Shown: positions 35,948-48,533, counted from the stretch's first letter. The stretch is DNA of 64,000 nucleotides from Arachis hypogaea (GCF_003086295.3 NC_092055.1:119580692-119644691); one strand, 5' to 3'. Notes: a model not told the origin generated them from the sequence alone. Made by a program: numbers and translations.

Positions 35948-37222
35948 GTTAGGATACTTGCCAAAAACTAGAATACAATTTGTATCGTTAGGAACAGGTC
36001 ACTGATAGTATTTAATAATGCTAGGAATGTGGTTATCATTTTTCTGTAATTAAGTTGTTAACTACATAATTATTAATTTAGAGATTAAATGCTGGGGTAG
36101 ATGTTTTCGAATCGTTGAAGTTAGCTTATTGGTTATACGTTTCTTAATTTATTAATTTAGTTATTAACTATCCAAGTTTGATAATTGGTGGTGCAACTGC
36201 TCGGTGCCAGGCCTCCAGTGCTTCCACAGCAGGGGACACAGAGGAAGGAGTCATTCTCGCTGAAGCTTACATGGCTACAGGACCGTGTCCGCCATATGCC
36301 ACGGACGGACGATACAGAGACATTCTGACAGTATGCGAGGTGTTAGATCTTGTTACTAATCGGGGGGTACCTAATGATGGACAAGTCGAACAACCTTGTC
36401 CATCAGCCGGCGATGTCTGTCGTACCATTTGTTGTGCTCTGCAGCACACCGAGGCACGATAGACATTACCGGCTACACTCCACTGTTGATGTCCTGGATA
36501 TACCAGAGATTTTTTCGGTGGTATCCACCTGACCGACATGTTTTCATTTATCCTATGGCTGCGAGGTAACAATTGTTTATGTCTTGCTTATGTTTTGAAT
36601 TTGTAACTCGTTATGACATTCCATAAATTGAACTCGTGTTATTATTGTAACCGGTGACAGGTTGATAGGGTTGATGCAGCAGAACAGGGACCAACACGAG
36701 ACAAGGGTTCTCCAATGACGTCTATCGCTAGACCAGTTACAGATGGACGATGTTAGCACTACGATTTTATTCCCTGGTAGTTCCTTTTGATTCCAGTTTT
36801 TCTTCGATTTGGGATTGCATATAGCTAAGCAGGGTAGTTATATATAGTAAATGCATTGAAACCTAATTACAGAATTTAGCCTTTTAGATAGGCTTTGTTA
36901 TTTAAATAAATTAAATAAATATTTAATTTATTGAAATAAATAATTTTAAAGATTATTGACTTTATTAGTACATGGACATTAGATATTGACTTCTATTTTT
37001 ATATATTGATTCATGTACTTTTTAATTAAACATTTATAACAAATAATAATTACCTATTGAGATATCAAATATTTATTTATTTAACAACTGTCGTTTCAGT
37101 TTGTTTAGATGTTGTACGATGACCTTGCTCTGCAGGCTCTATGCCTGCCATGGTTTATGGAGGAGGAAGAGTAGGGGACATGGATGAGTGTCGTCTCCCT
37201 CGTCTGCTTCAACATCATCGAG

Positions 37223-38337
37223 GGGTATATAACATTAATACCAAACGACATAATGGATTCAAAAGGGTTTCTTAGCGATAAACAAAGCAGTAAAGGTTCA
37301 AAAATTATTAAAGAAACCTCAAGACACAGGTAGCGGCAACACAAAAACAAAATTCATTACCCATCAGAGTAGCATTCAACCCAGGAATAGTCAAAACAAC
37401 AAACAAAAAGAAGTAAAAACACCAACCTTGATGAAACTCAAAAACGAAGGGGCACGTCAACACAGCAAAACTCACATGCTCCTCTTCAAAGTGTCAGAGA
37501 AATCTTCAAAGGGATCAAGATGGAGAAATCTTGGAACTGAAAACAGTTATGAAGCAAGAAACAAAGAAAAAATTGAAGGAGCTTTTTGCGATAAAGGAGG
37601 CAAATGGAGCGTTTTCAGAAATGAAAAAGGGAGAAGAAGGAGAGCATGAAGCATTTTATAAGAGAGAAAGGGCAAAATAGTCATTTCACACTCCTCTTTA
37701 AAGCTATGCACGGATTCCAAGGAAACTACCACGTAACGTTTTCCTCGCATTCAAAGTGGTGAGGTTCAAAATTTCAAAACACGTCGAGTACCCCACCTCT
37801 TGAAAGCAGCGTACTTGAGAACAAAAACTAAAGCCACAGAATACTTGAACCCGAAAACATAGCCCAAAACATAGAGCCATGTCCAACAAAGACAAAAAGG
37901 CCCACCCAAAAAGGGTGGTCTCCACCATTTACCCGACCTCTTTAAAGAGGTCGGACACGTCGACAAGAACCAAGAGTTACTTATTCAAATAAGTAACTGC
38001 CTTCCTAAATCTCTCCTATTATCTCTATCTTACCTAAAAGATAGACCCCCAATAAACTTTGAAGATCAAGGGAACGGTCATCTACCTAAAAAGGTGGTTA
38101 TTGGCTCTGTTATACATACACTAACACCCCTCAGGTATATTCACGTTCTAATCTACTAAAAACCTACCTAAAGCCCTTAGTGACTTAAGCATCAGAGTCT
38201 CTTGCAGGTACCACCCCCACCTCCTCACGAGGAACTCAGACGGTGGCACCTCGACACGAGAACAAGTCAGATGTTGCCCTAGAAAGAGTCTGAGCCTCAC
38301 GCTCATACCCAAATCAACATTTCAGGTAACCTTCGGA
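37223..38337 (+). mobile_element. LTR-like segment (Ty3-type, possibly solo LTR)
   Basis: The end (gacttaagcatcagagtctc, ttgcaggtacc, and tttcaggtaaccttcggaat) is the style of Ty3/gypsy LTR 3' ends in legumes. The earlier part has a TATA-like cattttataagagaga near 37650. It abuts the broken MAIN-like exon at 37222. I could not find a second LTR or a target duplication, so the borders are approximate. Confidence 0.5.
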
Positions 38338-38549
38338 ATAGTTAGTATTTCTAAATTCAAACATTTGTTATCTCATTCAAATATTTAAATAAAATTTGAA
38401 ACCAATTAATAATATAAAATAATAATTATTCAAAACTGAACAAATAGTAAATGTACAACCTTATTGCAAATTCAAATACAATGAAATAAAATAAATAAAA
38501 AATGTCATGAAAACTGAAAATATTATCAGAATTAATTAAGATCTTAACT

Positions 38550-39937
38550 AGAAGTAATTGTCCAAGATGAAGTTGGCATCATCATCCCCTACTGATCATC
38601 ATCTCCCTGCTATTGTGATGGTGATGGTAGTGGCGTCGATGGCCAAGGATGAGATGAACAACAAGGTGGAGGCGATAGAGGAGGCATGGGTGGTGCACCA
38701 CTGGATGAGCTACTCACTGACATTTTCTGCATATAGGAGTACATGTCGATGACAATGTTCTTCCACTTGTCGAGATTGGAGTTTAGGTGTGGACGGTCTA
38801 CTGGAGGGCGTTGATCTTCCCTTTCTACCTTTGATAAGCATGCGTCCACTCTTCCTGCTCTTGCTGATAGTGTGCGAGCACGCGTCCATTCCTCCAGCTC
38901 TTGCTGATAGTGTGCCTCCAGCTCTGCGTATTTCATCATGTAGTATGCAAGTCCTATTGCTGCTCCTTGTTGAGCACGATCACTTTCTCCCTTATATGCA
39001 CAAGTCCATTGACAGTAGACTCAATATTAGAGAAATGTGGAGTAGTAGTGGTGGAGACACGTCTGTCCCTATATCCCTGCCTCACTTGAGTCCGCCTGTA
39101 ATCTCCGTCCAAAATGCATCCTCCTTGATGGGTGTCGGCTTTGGGCCCCTTGAGCGATCTGATATGCATGCTCCTCGTGGGTCCTGGTCATGGTCTCCTC
39201 GAATAGGCGTTGATTTCATATCAAAGAAGGTTTAATACTATTTAAATATAAACCATAATTTGAATATCTATAAGGGTTTAAATAACTTACAACAGTATCC
39301 TCGGAGCGTCAGTCAACCCACCAGGAGCAATCTTCCTTGCTCGTGTGCATTCTCTCGAATATCTCTCTTTGAGTGGGGTGTGACCCAGCTTGCCGTCCTG
39401 ACAATACAATTTAGAAAAATAGAAAGTCATTATATATCATATTTATGAATAATAAAGTAAACACATGAGTGACACAATTAAACAATTAATGTATACGAAC
39501 TATCTTCTTCTCTATTGCCCAGTAGGTGGTGGATCCCCGAGTGTGGATATATCTTCCGGTCTCGGATGCTCAACAAACCCGCTTCATAGTCTGGATCACC
39601 TGATAATTCTATATGTTACATTACTCCTTGAGCTGGGCGAAGATATTGTCCAGGGTCTAGTCTGCAAGAGCACCCTTGTTGTGGATGTCCAAAAGCATCT
39701 CGCAGAGGCACTTGGCGGCTCTCACCCACTAAATAATGTACATCTTCTACTCCTCACCCTAGATGAGCTTAAAGTGGTCGTGCAATATCAAACATAAAAA
39801 AGTTAAATGTTTTGCAAATTGACAGAAGTTTATAATTTGAACTAAGAAAAAGAAACACTTAACTACCTTAAACAAATGCCACCAAAGATTGCGAACGTGA
39901 TCTGGAGCTATACTAAACTTGAATATGAACCACCCAT
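38550..39937 (-). pseudogene. Ptta/En/Spm-type (Transposase_24-like) gene relic
   Basis: Minus-strand pieces: about 39937-39840 encodes FIFKFSIAPDHVRNLWWHLF; about 39420-39290 encodes GSHPTQREIFERMHTSKED followed by RSEDTV, the type of motif seen in plant Transposase_24 proteins; 38939-38610 encodes YAELEAHYQQELEEWTRART and then a Ser/Pro-rich tail. Stops and frame changes interrupt it. A hAT element is inserted in its first recognised exon; the exon's other side continues at 41118. The family assignment is from motif style only. Confidence 0.5.
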
Positions 39938-40114
39938 TAGGACTGAACATGGATCGGATAATATTCACAGATCCGCGGTATTTATCCACATCTGATACGT
40001 AATATGCAGATATTATCCGATCCGCACTATAAGAGGATCAGATCGCGGATATCGCACCTAGATTGGTGGATCCGATCCGCAGATCCACACACTTAATAAA
40101 TAAATATATAATTG

Positions 40115-40158
<44 letters not shown>

Positions 40159-41109
40159 CTAACTTAAAAAATCAGAAACCTTACCTGTAATTCCATAAAC
40201 ATTTTATTTTAGAGTTGTGCACTCCTTGTGCATTTCTCTCACTCGTCTCCCTCCCTTTGTTCTTTTCACAATCTCACTTCTCAGACCTCTCAAACTCTAA
40301 TATGCTCATCAGTGACCATCACCAATGATCACTACTTCTTCATCCATTCACGGTCTTGCAGCCGCGTCTCCTTGTCGTCTCTCAGCCTCGCCATCTCGCA
40401 ATTGCGTTGAATTGTCGTCTCGCAGTTGTCTTCTCTTCTCTTCCTCGTCACCCATCCTAGTTGCCGTTGCGCCGTCTTTTCGCCTCTTTTCTCGCCTTCA
40501 TCGTCCTCTGTTCTTGCTAGAGCTACCTGGTTTCTTTTGAGATATGACTGGTGCTGCTGTGGTGCTCCTCTGTCGTTGTTGTATTCATTGTCTTCTCTTA
40601 TTGCTAGAGCTACCTGGTGTTGTTTTGTTGTTGTGGAATGCTTTGTTCATCAAGTAAATTTTTTGGTTAATTTTTTATATGAAAATTGTTATAGTGAAAA
40701 AAATTATTTTTTTGTTATGAGGATGAGCTGTTGTTCATAAGTTTATTTTTTTGAAAAAAATAATTTTAGTTGTTTAGTTATTAAAAGATTTGAGTTGCTG
40801 CTATTATGATTTCTTTTTATTTTTAACAAATAGATATTAATGATCATATATGATTTTTGAGGTGATGCTATAATGGTTTAAGCTTTTGTTATTTAAAAAA
40901 AATAGATTTAAATAGTTTTAGTTCTAATTTTCGGATGTTTCTTATATCCGATCCAATTTGCAAAATAAATATGCGGATAAATATAAATATAAATATGCAG
41001 ATCGGATTGGATCCGAGCATAAAAATTGTAGATATTTGATCCGATCCAATAAATTTGTATATTGCATTGAAAATTCGATCATATCCGATCTGATCCGTGT
41101 GCAGCACTA
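39938..41109. mobile_element. Non-autonomous hAT element, 1.2 kb
   Basis: The left end taggactgaacatggatc and the reverse complement of the right end tagtgctgcacacggatc pair with a few mismatches. Flanks ccacccat (39930-39937) and ccacctat (41110-41117) form an 8-bp duplication with one change. Sub-terminal ggatccgatc/gatccgcag repeats occupy the outer 150 bp of each side. The interior has an (AT)n tract (40117-40157) and a pyrimidine-rich stretch with no real gene. Confidence 0.85.
40117..40157. repeat. (AT)n microsatellite
   Basis: About 20 units inside the 1.2-kb hAT element. Confidence 0.9.
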
Positions 41110-41197
41110 CCACCTATAGTGATTCTTGAATACTCAAGTAGTTCTCTCTCTCTTTAGTCTCGAAGAGTCTCAACTGTGATAAACCAAATAAAAAAAT

Positions 41198-41335
41198 TGC
41201 TAACAATAAATTAGATTTTTTTTTGTTCGTCAATTTTGTTAGCAGATTAGGATCGTTGAAATTGACCTACTCTTTTGGCATGTAGTATCTTTCATAGATG
41301 ATTTTAAGGTTTTGATGAAAGTTTAAGATAGTTAT
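41198..41335. repeat. Local duplicated block, second copy, part B
   Basis: It matches about 29057-29217 (ggatcgttga, gacctac, tttggcat, gattttaaggttttgatgaa). It lacks the LTR element and so preserves the pre-insertion sequence aagatagttataatg. Confidence 0.75.
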
Positions 41336-42284
41336 AATGAATACATACAAGAATGCTATGATATAGATCAGATTAATAAAAATATCTATACCTATAAAAA
41401 TGATGTGGCTTAGTTTTTAAGTGACAAGTGGTGACTTACATGTTGCTTTTGCAAGTCCAAGTCCAAAAATTGTCATACGTTGATTGATAATTGACAAGAC
41501 ATGCAGTAATTTGTCTGTTTAAAATGTAATTAACAATTAGAGTTTATTTTTTTTTTGTACTGAGCCAAACAAAAATTAGACCAACCATAATTTCTAGTTA
41601 AAAGTCTAAAACAACTAAATGTTGGCTTCCTTCATTTTTTTTGCTGTTATCTCTTTTTTTAAACATTTTTTTTATTAAAGTATGGTTGGACATAAAAGAC
41701 ATTCGTGTTGGACGAATGTCGTATTAAAAATGTGTCCGATATATGGACATAACAACTCAGTGACATGTCCATATTTCATATCTCTTCTTTTTGTTATGCA
41801 TTTTTTTATTTTTCTTCTTCTTGTTCTCTTTTGAGAGAGAGAGAAGGAAAATAGAACAATGATGATGATGCAGATGAAGAGAACGGAGAAAAAGAAAAAG
41901 ATGTAGAAGAAGGAAGAGAAAGAAGAAAAAGACGATGCAATAGGGTGTGTACTACGTCAGATTTGGTAGATATAACTTTAAATTTCTAAAATAAAGTTTT
42001 GTTAGTTTAAATAAGAAAAAATAGTATTCATATTATAATTAGACTTTTTTAACTTGATTTTGTAAAGTTTTTTGAAAAAGCTTGCACAAACTTTTTATTT
42101 TGTATTTGGTAAGTAAAAAAGGTCATGTACTTATATTTGTAATTTTTAAAAGATATAAATGAATTTGAAAACACTTAAGATGGAACTTTTTAAAGTTAGT
42201 TTTTGCTTATTGAAATTTAAAAAGTCTAATATAATCTCATACATTAATAATTTTTAAATTTATTCTTATATTTATGTCTATTAT
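41336..42284. other. AT-rich intergenic DNA, no gene seen
   Basis: Contains a GA-rich patch (about 41825-41940) and scattered possible relics. Nothing is assignable. Confidence 0.4.
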
Positions 42285-44289
42285 CAATACAAGAAAATGG
42301 AGCATTTGTAACAAAAAATTTGTATCAAATTTAAAATGGTTACAAATTATGATTTTTTTCGTAATAATGATTAGTTATTGTTACAAAATAAAAATATTTT
42401 GTAACAATGTGATTTTTTTTGTTACAAATTATGTTGGCTTTCGTATCAAATTGTTGTTTTGTTGCAAAATATTATAATGTTTTGTAACAGAAAATTAATT
42501 TGTCACAAAATGCACTATTTTTGTAACAAATTCTTTATTTGTCACAAAATTCAAAGATTTTTGTAACTAATAAAAAAATTTATTTAAACATATTAAATGT
42601 AAGACTTCGAATTTTTGAAAATTACCATAATGAATTATTTATGAATTATTATATTTATTTAAGATTTCATATTCAAAAATTTATTTCACTCAGAATATTT
42701 AACTCAAATTAATGATACTTGAGTTTAAAATTATTTTAAAAATTAAATAATAAGTCATTTATGATTATTATATTTGTTCAAAATAAATTTTTAAAAATTT
42801 TTATATTGAACGTGGTATTTACTTATTTATAATTTAAAATTTTAGTAATTGAAAAAAATATAAAAATTTTATATGATTTGATTTAAATATTTGAGATTTT
42901 TAAATTCAATATTTTAAGTTTTATAAATAAAAAAAATTAATTTAATTATCTCTAATTTTATCTTAATTAGTGTTTATTTGAAAATAATTTATAAATTAAT
43001 AATAAAATGATATTTCAAGAATAATTAGTTTAATTATCTCTAATTCTTAAAATTAGACTATTTATTTTTAAAAATAATTTAAAAATTTATAATTAAATAA
43101 TATTTTTATATAATTATTATTAAATTAAAATTTATTTTTAATTACTATACTACTTTTATTTTATTATTTTTATAAATTATTTTATTAAAAGTAATTAAAC
43201 CAAATTTTGATAGTTAAACTAAAAATTTTATTTAATTTTATAATTATTGAGTAATTTTTTATATTTAAATTAATTTTAGTAATTTTAAAAGAATAAAAAA
43301 TTTATATGATTTAGTCTAAATAACTTAGATTTTAGAATTTGATATTTTAATTTTATAAAAAATGAAAATAAATTATATTATTTCTAATTTTAAATTAAAA
43401 TACTTAATTAAAAGTTAATTAGCTAATTGATAATTAAATAATATTTTTAAAATAATTTTAAGAGATTAAATTAAAATTTAAATTAATACAATATATCCTA
43501 ATTTTATCTAACTCTAACCCTAACCCCCTAACACAAACAGTGTAACCTCCTGCATTTATGAAAATATAAATATGAATAAATTGTGATTTTATCTTATTAA
43601 GTTTAAATTTTATAATTTTAAAAATTATTTTATTAGAAATAATTAAATAGATTCGAAGATAATTTTATTTTAAACCAATTAAAATTCTTAAGTAATTTTA
43701 TTATAATTAAATATTTTACATAATTTTAGTAATTGAAAAATAAGAAAGAATTGTACACTTTAATTTAAGCAATTCCTATTATAAATAAATTGTGACTTAT
43801 TTTATTTTGAACTTCTTATTTTTATAAACTAATCCATTAAGAGTAATTAAATTAATTTTATGAATATTTGGAGTTAAGTTCATTAATATTTTTGTGTAAT
43901 TTTATAATTGTTATTTCATATAATTTGAAATTAAAGTTGTGATAGAGAAATAATAAAATGTCATATAATATAATTTAAGTAATTGATATTTTAGGTTTAA
44001 AATTGTATTTTATAAAATGCGATTACTAGATTTATTTTATAATTTAAATTAGAAATAATTATTTAAACTCAATGATATGTTGATAAATAAAATTTTACGT
44101 GTTTCGAAAGTGATTTTTAGTATAGTATATTTGAATCCTAAAATTATTATTCTATCTCAAATATTTTGTAAAATTGTTATATTACTCGTATATTTTACCC
44201 TAACTCTAAAATTCCCAAATTAAAACTTAAACCTAACCTAATTTCACAAAACATAAACGCATATACGTTTATAAAGGGAAAGAAAAGAA

Positions 44290-44665
44290 ACAGGAAAGAA
44301 TCTGAGCAAGAGGAGCTCAAAGGGGGGAAATCAGAGAACAAGAAGAAGAGGAGAGGGAATGAGGGAGACAGCGCCGGCGGGTTAGGTGCTGCCATCGTCA
44401 TCGCTATCGCATGGAAGGGGAGAGGGGGGCCGAAGCTGTCACGCGAGAGAGGGGGAAGATGCTGTCCGCGCCGCTGTGTTTCCACCACTGTCAATCCATT
44501 GCTGCCGCTGCTAGGGCTTGTTGGAGAGAACGTCGCGTTCTGTTCTGTCGCCATTTAAGGAGTCGCCACCGTTGTGTTTGGCCATTGCCGCTGCTATTCC
44601 ACGCGAGAGGAAGAGAAGCGATGAGACGTAGGAGATGCACAAGAGACAGAAAGGAGGAAATTATT
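44290..44665. other. GC-rich island inside the CACTA element
   Basis: Base composition changes abruptly to GC- and purine-rich. Open frames run both ways (about 119 codons on -, 85 on +) without recognisable domains. It may be a captured host-gene 5' end. Confidence 0.4.
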
Positions 44666-44851
44666 TGAAAGAAATTTTTGCTTTCACTATGAATGTATCT
44701 CTTAACTTCATTTAATTTTAGTGCTTAAACAATATTTTAATGCTTTATGTGAGTTTAAATCTTATAATTGCTAGTTTTTCATTATCTGATATTATTGAGA
44801 GAGCTTATGTTTCTCTCTCTAGCATATGTGGTGTGTGTATCTCTCTCTTCC

Positions 44852-44852
<1 letters not shown>

Positions 44853-44890
<38 letters not shown>
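44853..44890. repeat. (ATT)n microsatellite
   Basis: About 12 perfect trinucleotide units inside the CACTA element. Confidence 0.9.
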
Positions 44891-45661
44891 TTGAGTTGGT
44901 GCTGACCCTACAGCATTGATAGTTTCCAAGCTTTGTTAGTTCGGTTAATAATGTTATGAAAGTGTAAAAATTCTAATATTTTATTTCGATTTTTCTCATT
45001 TACAGGAGTGCTAAAATGGTGACAACATGCCACCTAAAGGCTCAAGAATATTTTGAATCATAGAGACACTAATCTATGTTAGACTTTTAACTTTTGGTTG
45101 AACTTGTGTAAGAAATATAACTTGTAGAACTAATCGATGTAGTCACTAATGTTATTTTGTTTTAAAATAATTTTAGTTAAGTGAAGCATGTTTGAATTAT
45201 TTATGTTTTTACATATTATATAGATGTTGACTTGCTCAATAAAATAGTTAATATATCAGTTAATTAAAAAAAATAATTTGATAAATTATGCATGCAATTT
45301 GTATTAAAAAAATTGTTACAAAATAAATATTGTGCTTTTGTAACTAAAGAAAAAAATGTTACAAAATCAAGTTATATTTTGTAGCAAAATTTTATGATAG
45401 GAAAAAATATATTGTCACAAAAAATATTTTGAAAATCAAAATTTGTTATCACTTTTGTAACGAATTTTGGTTTTTGTATTAAAAAAATTTGTTACAAAAT
45501 ATTACTTTGAATTGTAACAGTTTCATTTTTTGTTACAAAAACTTTTTGTAACGGGACATACTGCAACGACCCTCTTTTTTTTGTTACAAATTTCTTGTTT
45601 CAAAATTCTGATTTTTTTAATAATTTTTTTGTTACAAATATTATTTTTTCTTGTAGTGTAT

Positions 45662-46600
45662 AGTATTTTTAAATTTTAAAAATTATTTTACCAAATATAA
45701 TTGTTATTGCTTAAATTTATTAAAATATATTTTTAATTTGATTTACTAAAATTGATGTTATAACTTTTAAAATGCTATTTTCTAAAAGCTAATTTTAAAA
45801 AAATAAAAATTTTATTAAACCAAGTCTTTTGTCTTAAAATATATATATTTTGTATATATTTCTTTAATTAAACAGAAATTTGCCTCTTACAGATCTTCTT
45901 CATTCTCCATAATTCTACAGATTCCAAATATTTATTGATTGCAACAAATAAGTGACTTTGAGAAATTAATTTGCTTTTAAATGCAGTACAAAAAAAATGA
46001 AAAAATAGCATCAACAAAAAAAGAGTCTTCTTAATATATGTTTTAAAAACATATTTTAAAAATATTATAAGAAGATATATTTTATTAATTTTATTTTTAA
46101 TATTATAAAAAGTGTAAAAAAAATTATTATTATCCTCTTAAAATATAAAATAGCTAAATTATAAAAAAAAATACAAAAAAGATAGCTAAATTTTTTTACT
46201 GTTTTGGTGTATTCGATTTCTGATCTGATCTGAACCACCAGTTTTCAGTCAATTTATCGATTCTCGTCTCATTCTTTGCGTGACCAGCTTTTTTTACTAA
46301 AGAGAATCGATTTGCTATTTTGCCAACCTGTTGACGGTTCAACCGGTTCAAAATGGTTTTCAGAAACATGAAAAACTAGAGCATCAGTAAAAGGTAAAAA
46401 ACTAAAAAGCAGTACAAATACCAGAGCCTATAATTGTTTCCATGTTTAAAATTTGACACAAGAAAATTGTACTGCCGTACTACTATCCACCCAATTTGAC
46501 TCGCTTTGGAAATTCCATAAGTGACCCTCTTAGTCATGAAACTGGTAATGATTAAGACAAGAACAAGGGGAAGATTCAATGGAATAAAATGGTAATTACG
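45662..46600. other. Intergenic DNA upstream of the copper-transporter gene
   Basis: AT-rich. A patch at 46205-46360 with gacggttcaaccggttcaaa resembles DNA-transposon terminal sequence. No gene seen. Confidence 0.4.
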
Positions 46601-46863
46601 GAACACTTTTGAGGGCATTTTACGAAACTATTGTCCCTGTCGTAACAAACGGGCAACGTAGGCAACAATCCAATTACAACTATACGCCCAATCCAAAAGC
46701 TCACCCTTTGGGATCTGTGGAACTTGTCCATCGTTTTTATCACACAAACCAACCCCTTGAAAATTCAGAGCAACAAATTAGTAGAATTAAATAACACAAC
46801 CCAAACCTAATCGATAATAAAGCATAGAATTGCGAGATCAAGATTCACAATTTAATAGCGAAG

Positions 46864-47304
46864 ATGATGCACATGACCTTCTATTGGGGCAGGTACGTTA
46901 CGATTCTCTTCGATTCGTGGAAGACCGATTCGTGGCTGAGTTACGCGCTGAGCTTGTTGGCGTGTCTCGTGGTCGCGATTTTCTACCAGTATCTTGAGAA
47001 CCGCCGCATTCGCTTGAAGCTGTTCGCCACGGGGATTCCATCTTCGGCGGCGGCGCCAGAGATCGAGGCGCCTCTGCTGCGGCGGAAGTTGGCGGGGGAG
47101 AGAGCGAGGTTGGGAGTGAAGGTTGCGGGATCGGTGCTGTTTGGGGTGAGCTCGGCGATCGGGTATTTGCTGATGCTGGCGGTGATGTCATTCAACGGTG
47201 GGGTGTTTCTGGCCATCGTTTTGGGTCTTGCAATTGGCCATTTCATTTTCAGGAATGAGGGTGAAGCTTCCGTTGTTGTTGATAGTTCTTGTGCCTGTGC
47301 TTAA
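46864..47304 (+). CDS. COPT5: CTR/COPT-family copper transporter, COPT5-like
   Basis: An intact single-exon frame of 146 codons starting MMHMTFYWG, the methionine/histidine-rich N-terminus of COPT5-type proteins. Three membrane segments are visible: about residues 24-44, 85-108 and 112-129. The second carries the Cu-selective MxxxM pair (Met104, Met108) and the third the helix-packing GxxxG (Gly121, Gly125). A basic cytosolic loop with a dileucine (APLLRRK) separates the first two, and the protein ends with Cys-Ala-Cys, a typical CTR C-terminal Cu ligand. In Arabidopsis, COPT5 exports copper from vacuole or prevacuolar compartments, so a similar endomembrane role is likely. The protein assembles as a trimer in this family. 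The gene is convergent with the GCR1-like gene. Confidence 0.93.
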   Translation: MMHMTFYWGRYVTILFDSWKTDSWLSYALSLLACLVVAIFYQYLENRRIRLKLFATGIPSSAAAPEIEAPLLRRKLAGERARLGVKVAGSVLFGVSSAIGYLLMLAVMSFNGGVFLAIVLGLAIGHFIFRNEGEASVVVDSSCACA

Positions 47305-48533
47305 TTATTCATTCCCTTCAAAATCACTTTTTTTTTTCTTTTTCTCTTTTAGTCCTTTTGTTTAATGTTTGATGGAATTTGTGATCTGGGGGTATTTGGG
47401 AGGATGGAATTTGGGATTGTGTAACTAGTTAAGTACTTGTAAACTGTTTAGACAACGTAGAAATGTACTATTTACATTGTGGCTGCTTGATTTGGGTGTG
47501 TTTCTATGGAGAATGTCCCAAGTGTGGTTGCAATTTGTAAGACAATTTATTTTGTTGGTTCTATCATTTTCGCACAGTTGCGGTGTTTGATTGTCTGAGT
47601 GCTGGAAAATGCTAATAACGACAACCATGTGGTGCAAACGAATTTGTGCAGGTACTAAGTTCCCAAGATGCAAAATGCTTTTCTCTTACGGGACCATCCA
47701 AGTCCAATTACTGCAATACGATAAGATCATAATTTTCTTTCTCTACACTTCCGGAACCGAGAATGCCATTATTAGACATTAGAGAGAGAGAAAGAAGGCA
47801 CGCCTTTTTCGGAAGCATAACTAGTTTACTAAATGGACAAGTGATGTGTAAATACTTGGAAAGCAAAAACGTACAAGTAATCAGGAACGGCGAATTAATG
47901 AAACATCTTTTATGAGTTACTTCATGAGTTCATCGGCAAATGATGTTCTAAAAATGTTAAAAGGGTGGTTCTTTCCCCATAATAAATTAAAATGGGAATA
48001 TGTTAAAAACTGAAACAATGGAAGAAATATAAAAGACTAAGCATTGTACTTACTGGCAGAGAACTAAAAGACTAGGCAAATTTTGAGAAGACAAAATGTT
48101 ATGCTATTTTAAAAATGCATCAACTATAGAACTGGAATTTTTAGTATATCTAATTCCCAAAACTAGGAAGAAATACAAGAATATGCAACAATGCTCGAAG
48201 TTAAAACTTGTCCACGATGAATCAGAGACTCACTGAGCCTTTTCTGAATAAGTGCACTTGCCAAAGCCACAGCAACGGATCTTCAATATAAGCATAATAA
48301 TGATGGCTGTTAAGCAGAGAGATCGACTGATTGAATGAACTGGAGCATCCACTGGTTTCTTTGAGAAGGATCCTTGGCACTATAAAATCTATGTGAATGC
48401 CACGATTCAGCAACACAGCCTGGAATGACTGCTGCCAAGTGCCAGCAGATCCTCTGCTGTTGATGAAAACAGCATTTCAGCATATTTACATGTCGAAATA
48501 TGGTATTGGGGATCACAATATATCTGTTCATGG
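47305..48533. other. Intergenic region between two convergent genes
   Basis: Contains the probable 3' untranslated regions of both genes. No further gene or element is supported. Confidence 0.5.

Larger units (their letters stand above)
33590..37222 (+). pseudogene. MAIN-like (plant mobile domain) pseudogene, interrupted
   Basis: Fragments in order: 33598-33663 encodes DPNINRLNTTWHYAGAADF; 36203-36560 encodes RPPVLPQQGTQRKESFSLKL and later DKSNNLVH; 36661-36778 encodes LIGLMQQNRDQHETRVLQ; 37105-37222 encodes GTWMSVVSLVCFN. These match the layout of the transposon-associated MAIN-LIKE/PMD proteins common in peanut. There are several stops (for example TGA after RVLQ and TAG before GTWMSV) and frame changes. 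A hAT element splits the intron after the first exon, and an LTR-like piece follows the last. MAIN proteins help silence transposons in Arabidopsis; this copy cannot be functional. Confidence 0.72.
42285..45658. mobile_element. Complete non-autonomous CACTA (En/Spm) element
   Basis: It starts caatacaagaaaa, a one-base variant of the CACTACAAGAAAA terminus, and ends ttttttcttgtagtg. The 3-bp flanks tat (42282-42284 and 45659-45661) fit CACTA insertions. Both sub-terminal zones (about 42300-42570 and 45300-45640) are filled with ttgtaac/gttacaa motifs in both orientations, the expected transposase-binding repeats. There is no transposase. Most of the interior is extremely AT-rich. A GC-rich island at about 44290-44660 and an (ATT)n run follow. 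Confidence 0.9.

Noticed and set aside
40228..40740. Ser-rich overlapping frames in the 1.2-kb hAT element
   Set aside because: Pyrimidine-rich low-complexity DNA open in several frames; no recognisable protein.
43505..43535. Telomere-like ctaaccctaaccc
   Set aside because: Only two imperfect units inside the CACTA element, so not an interstitial telomere array.
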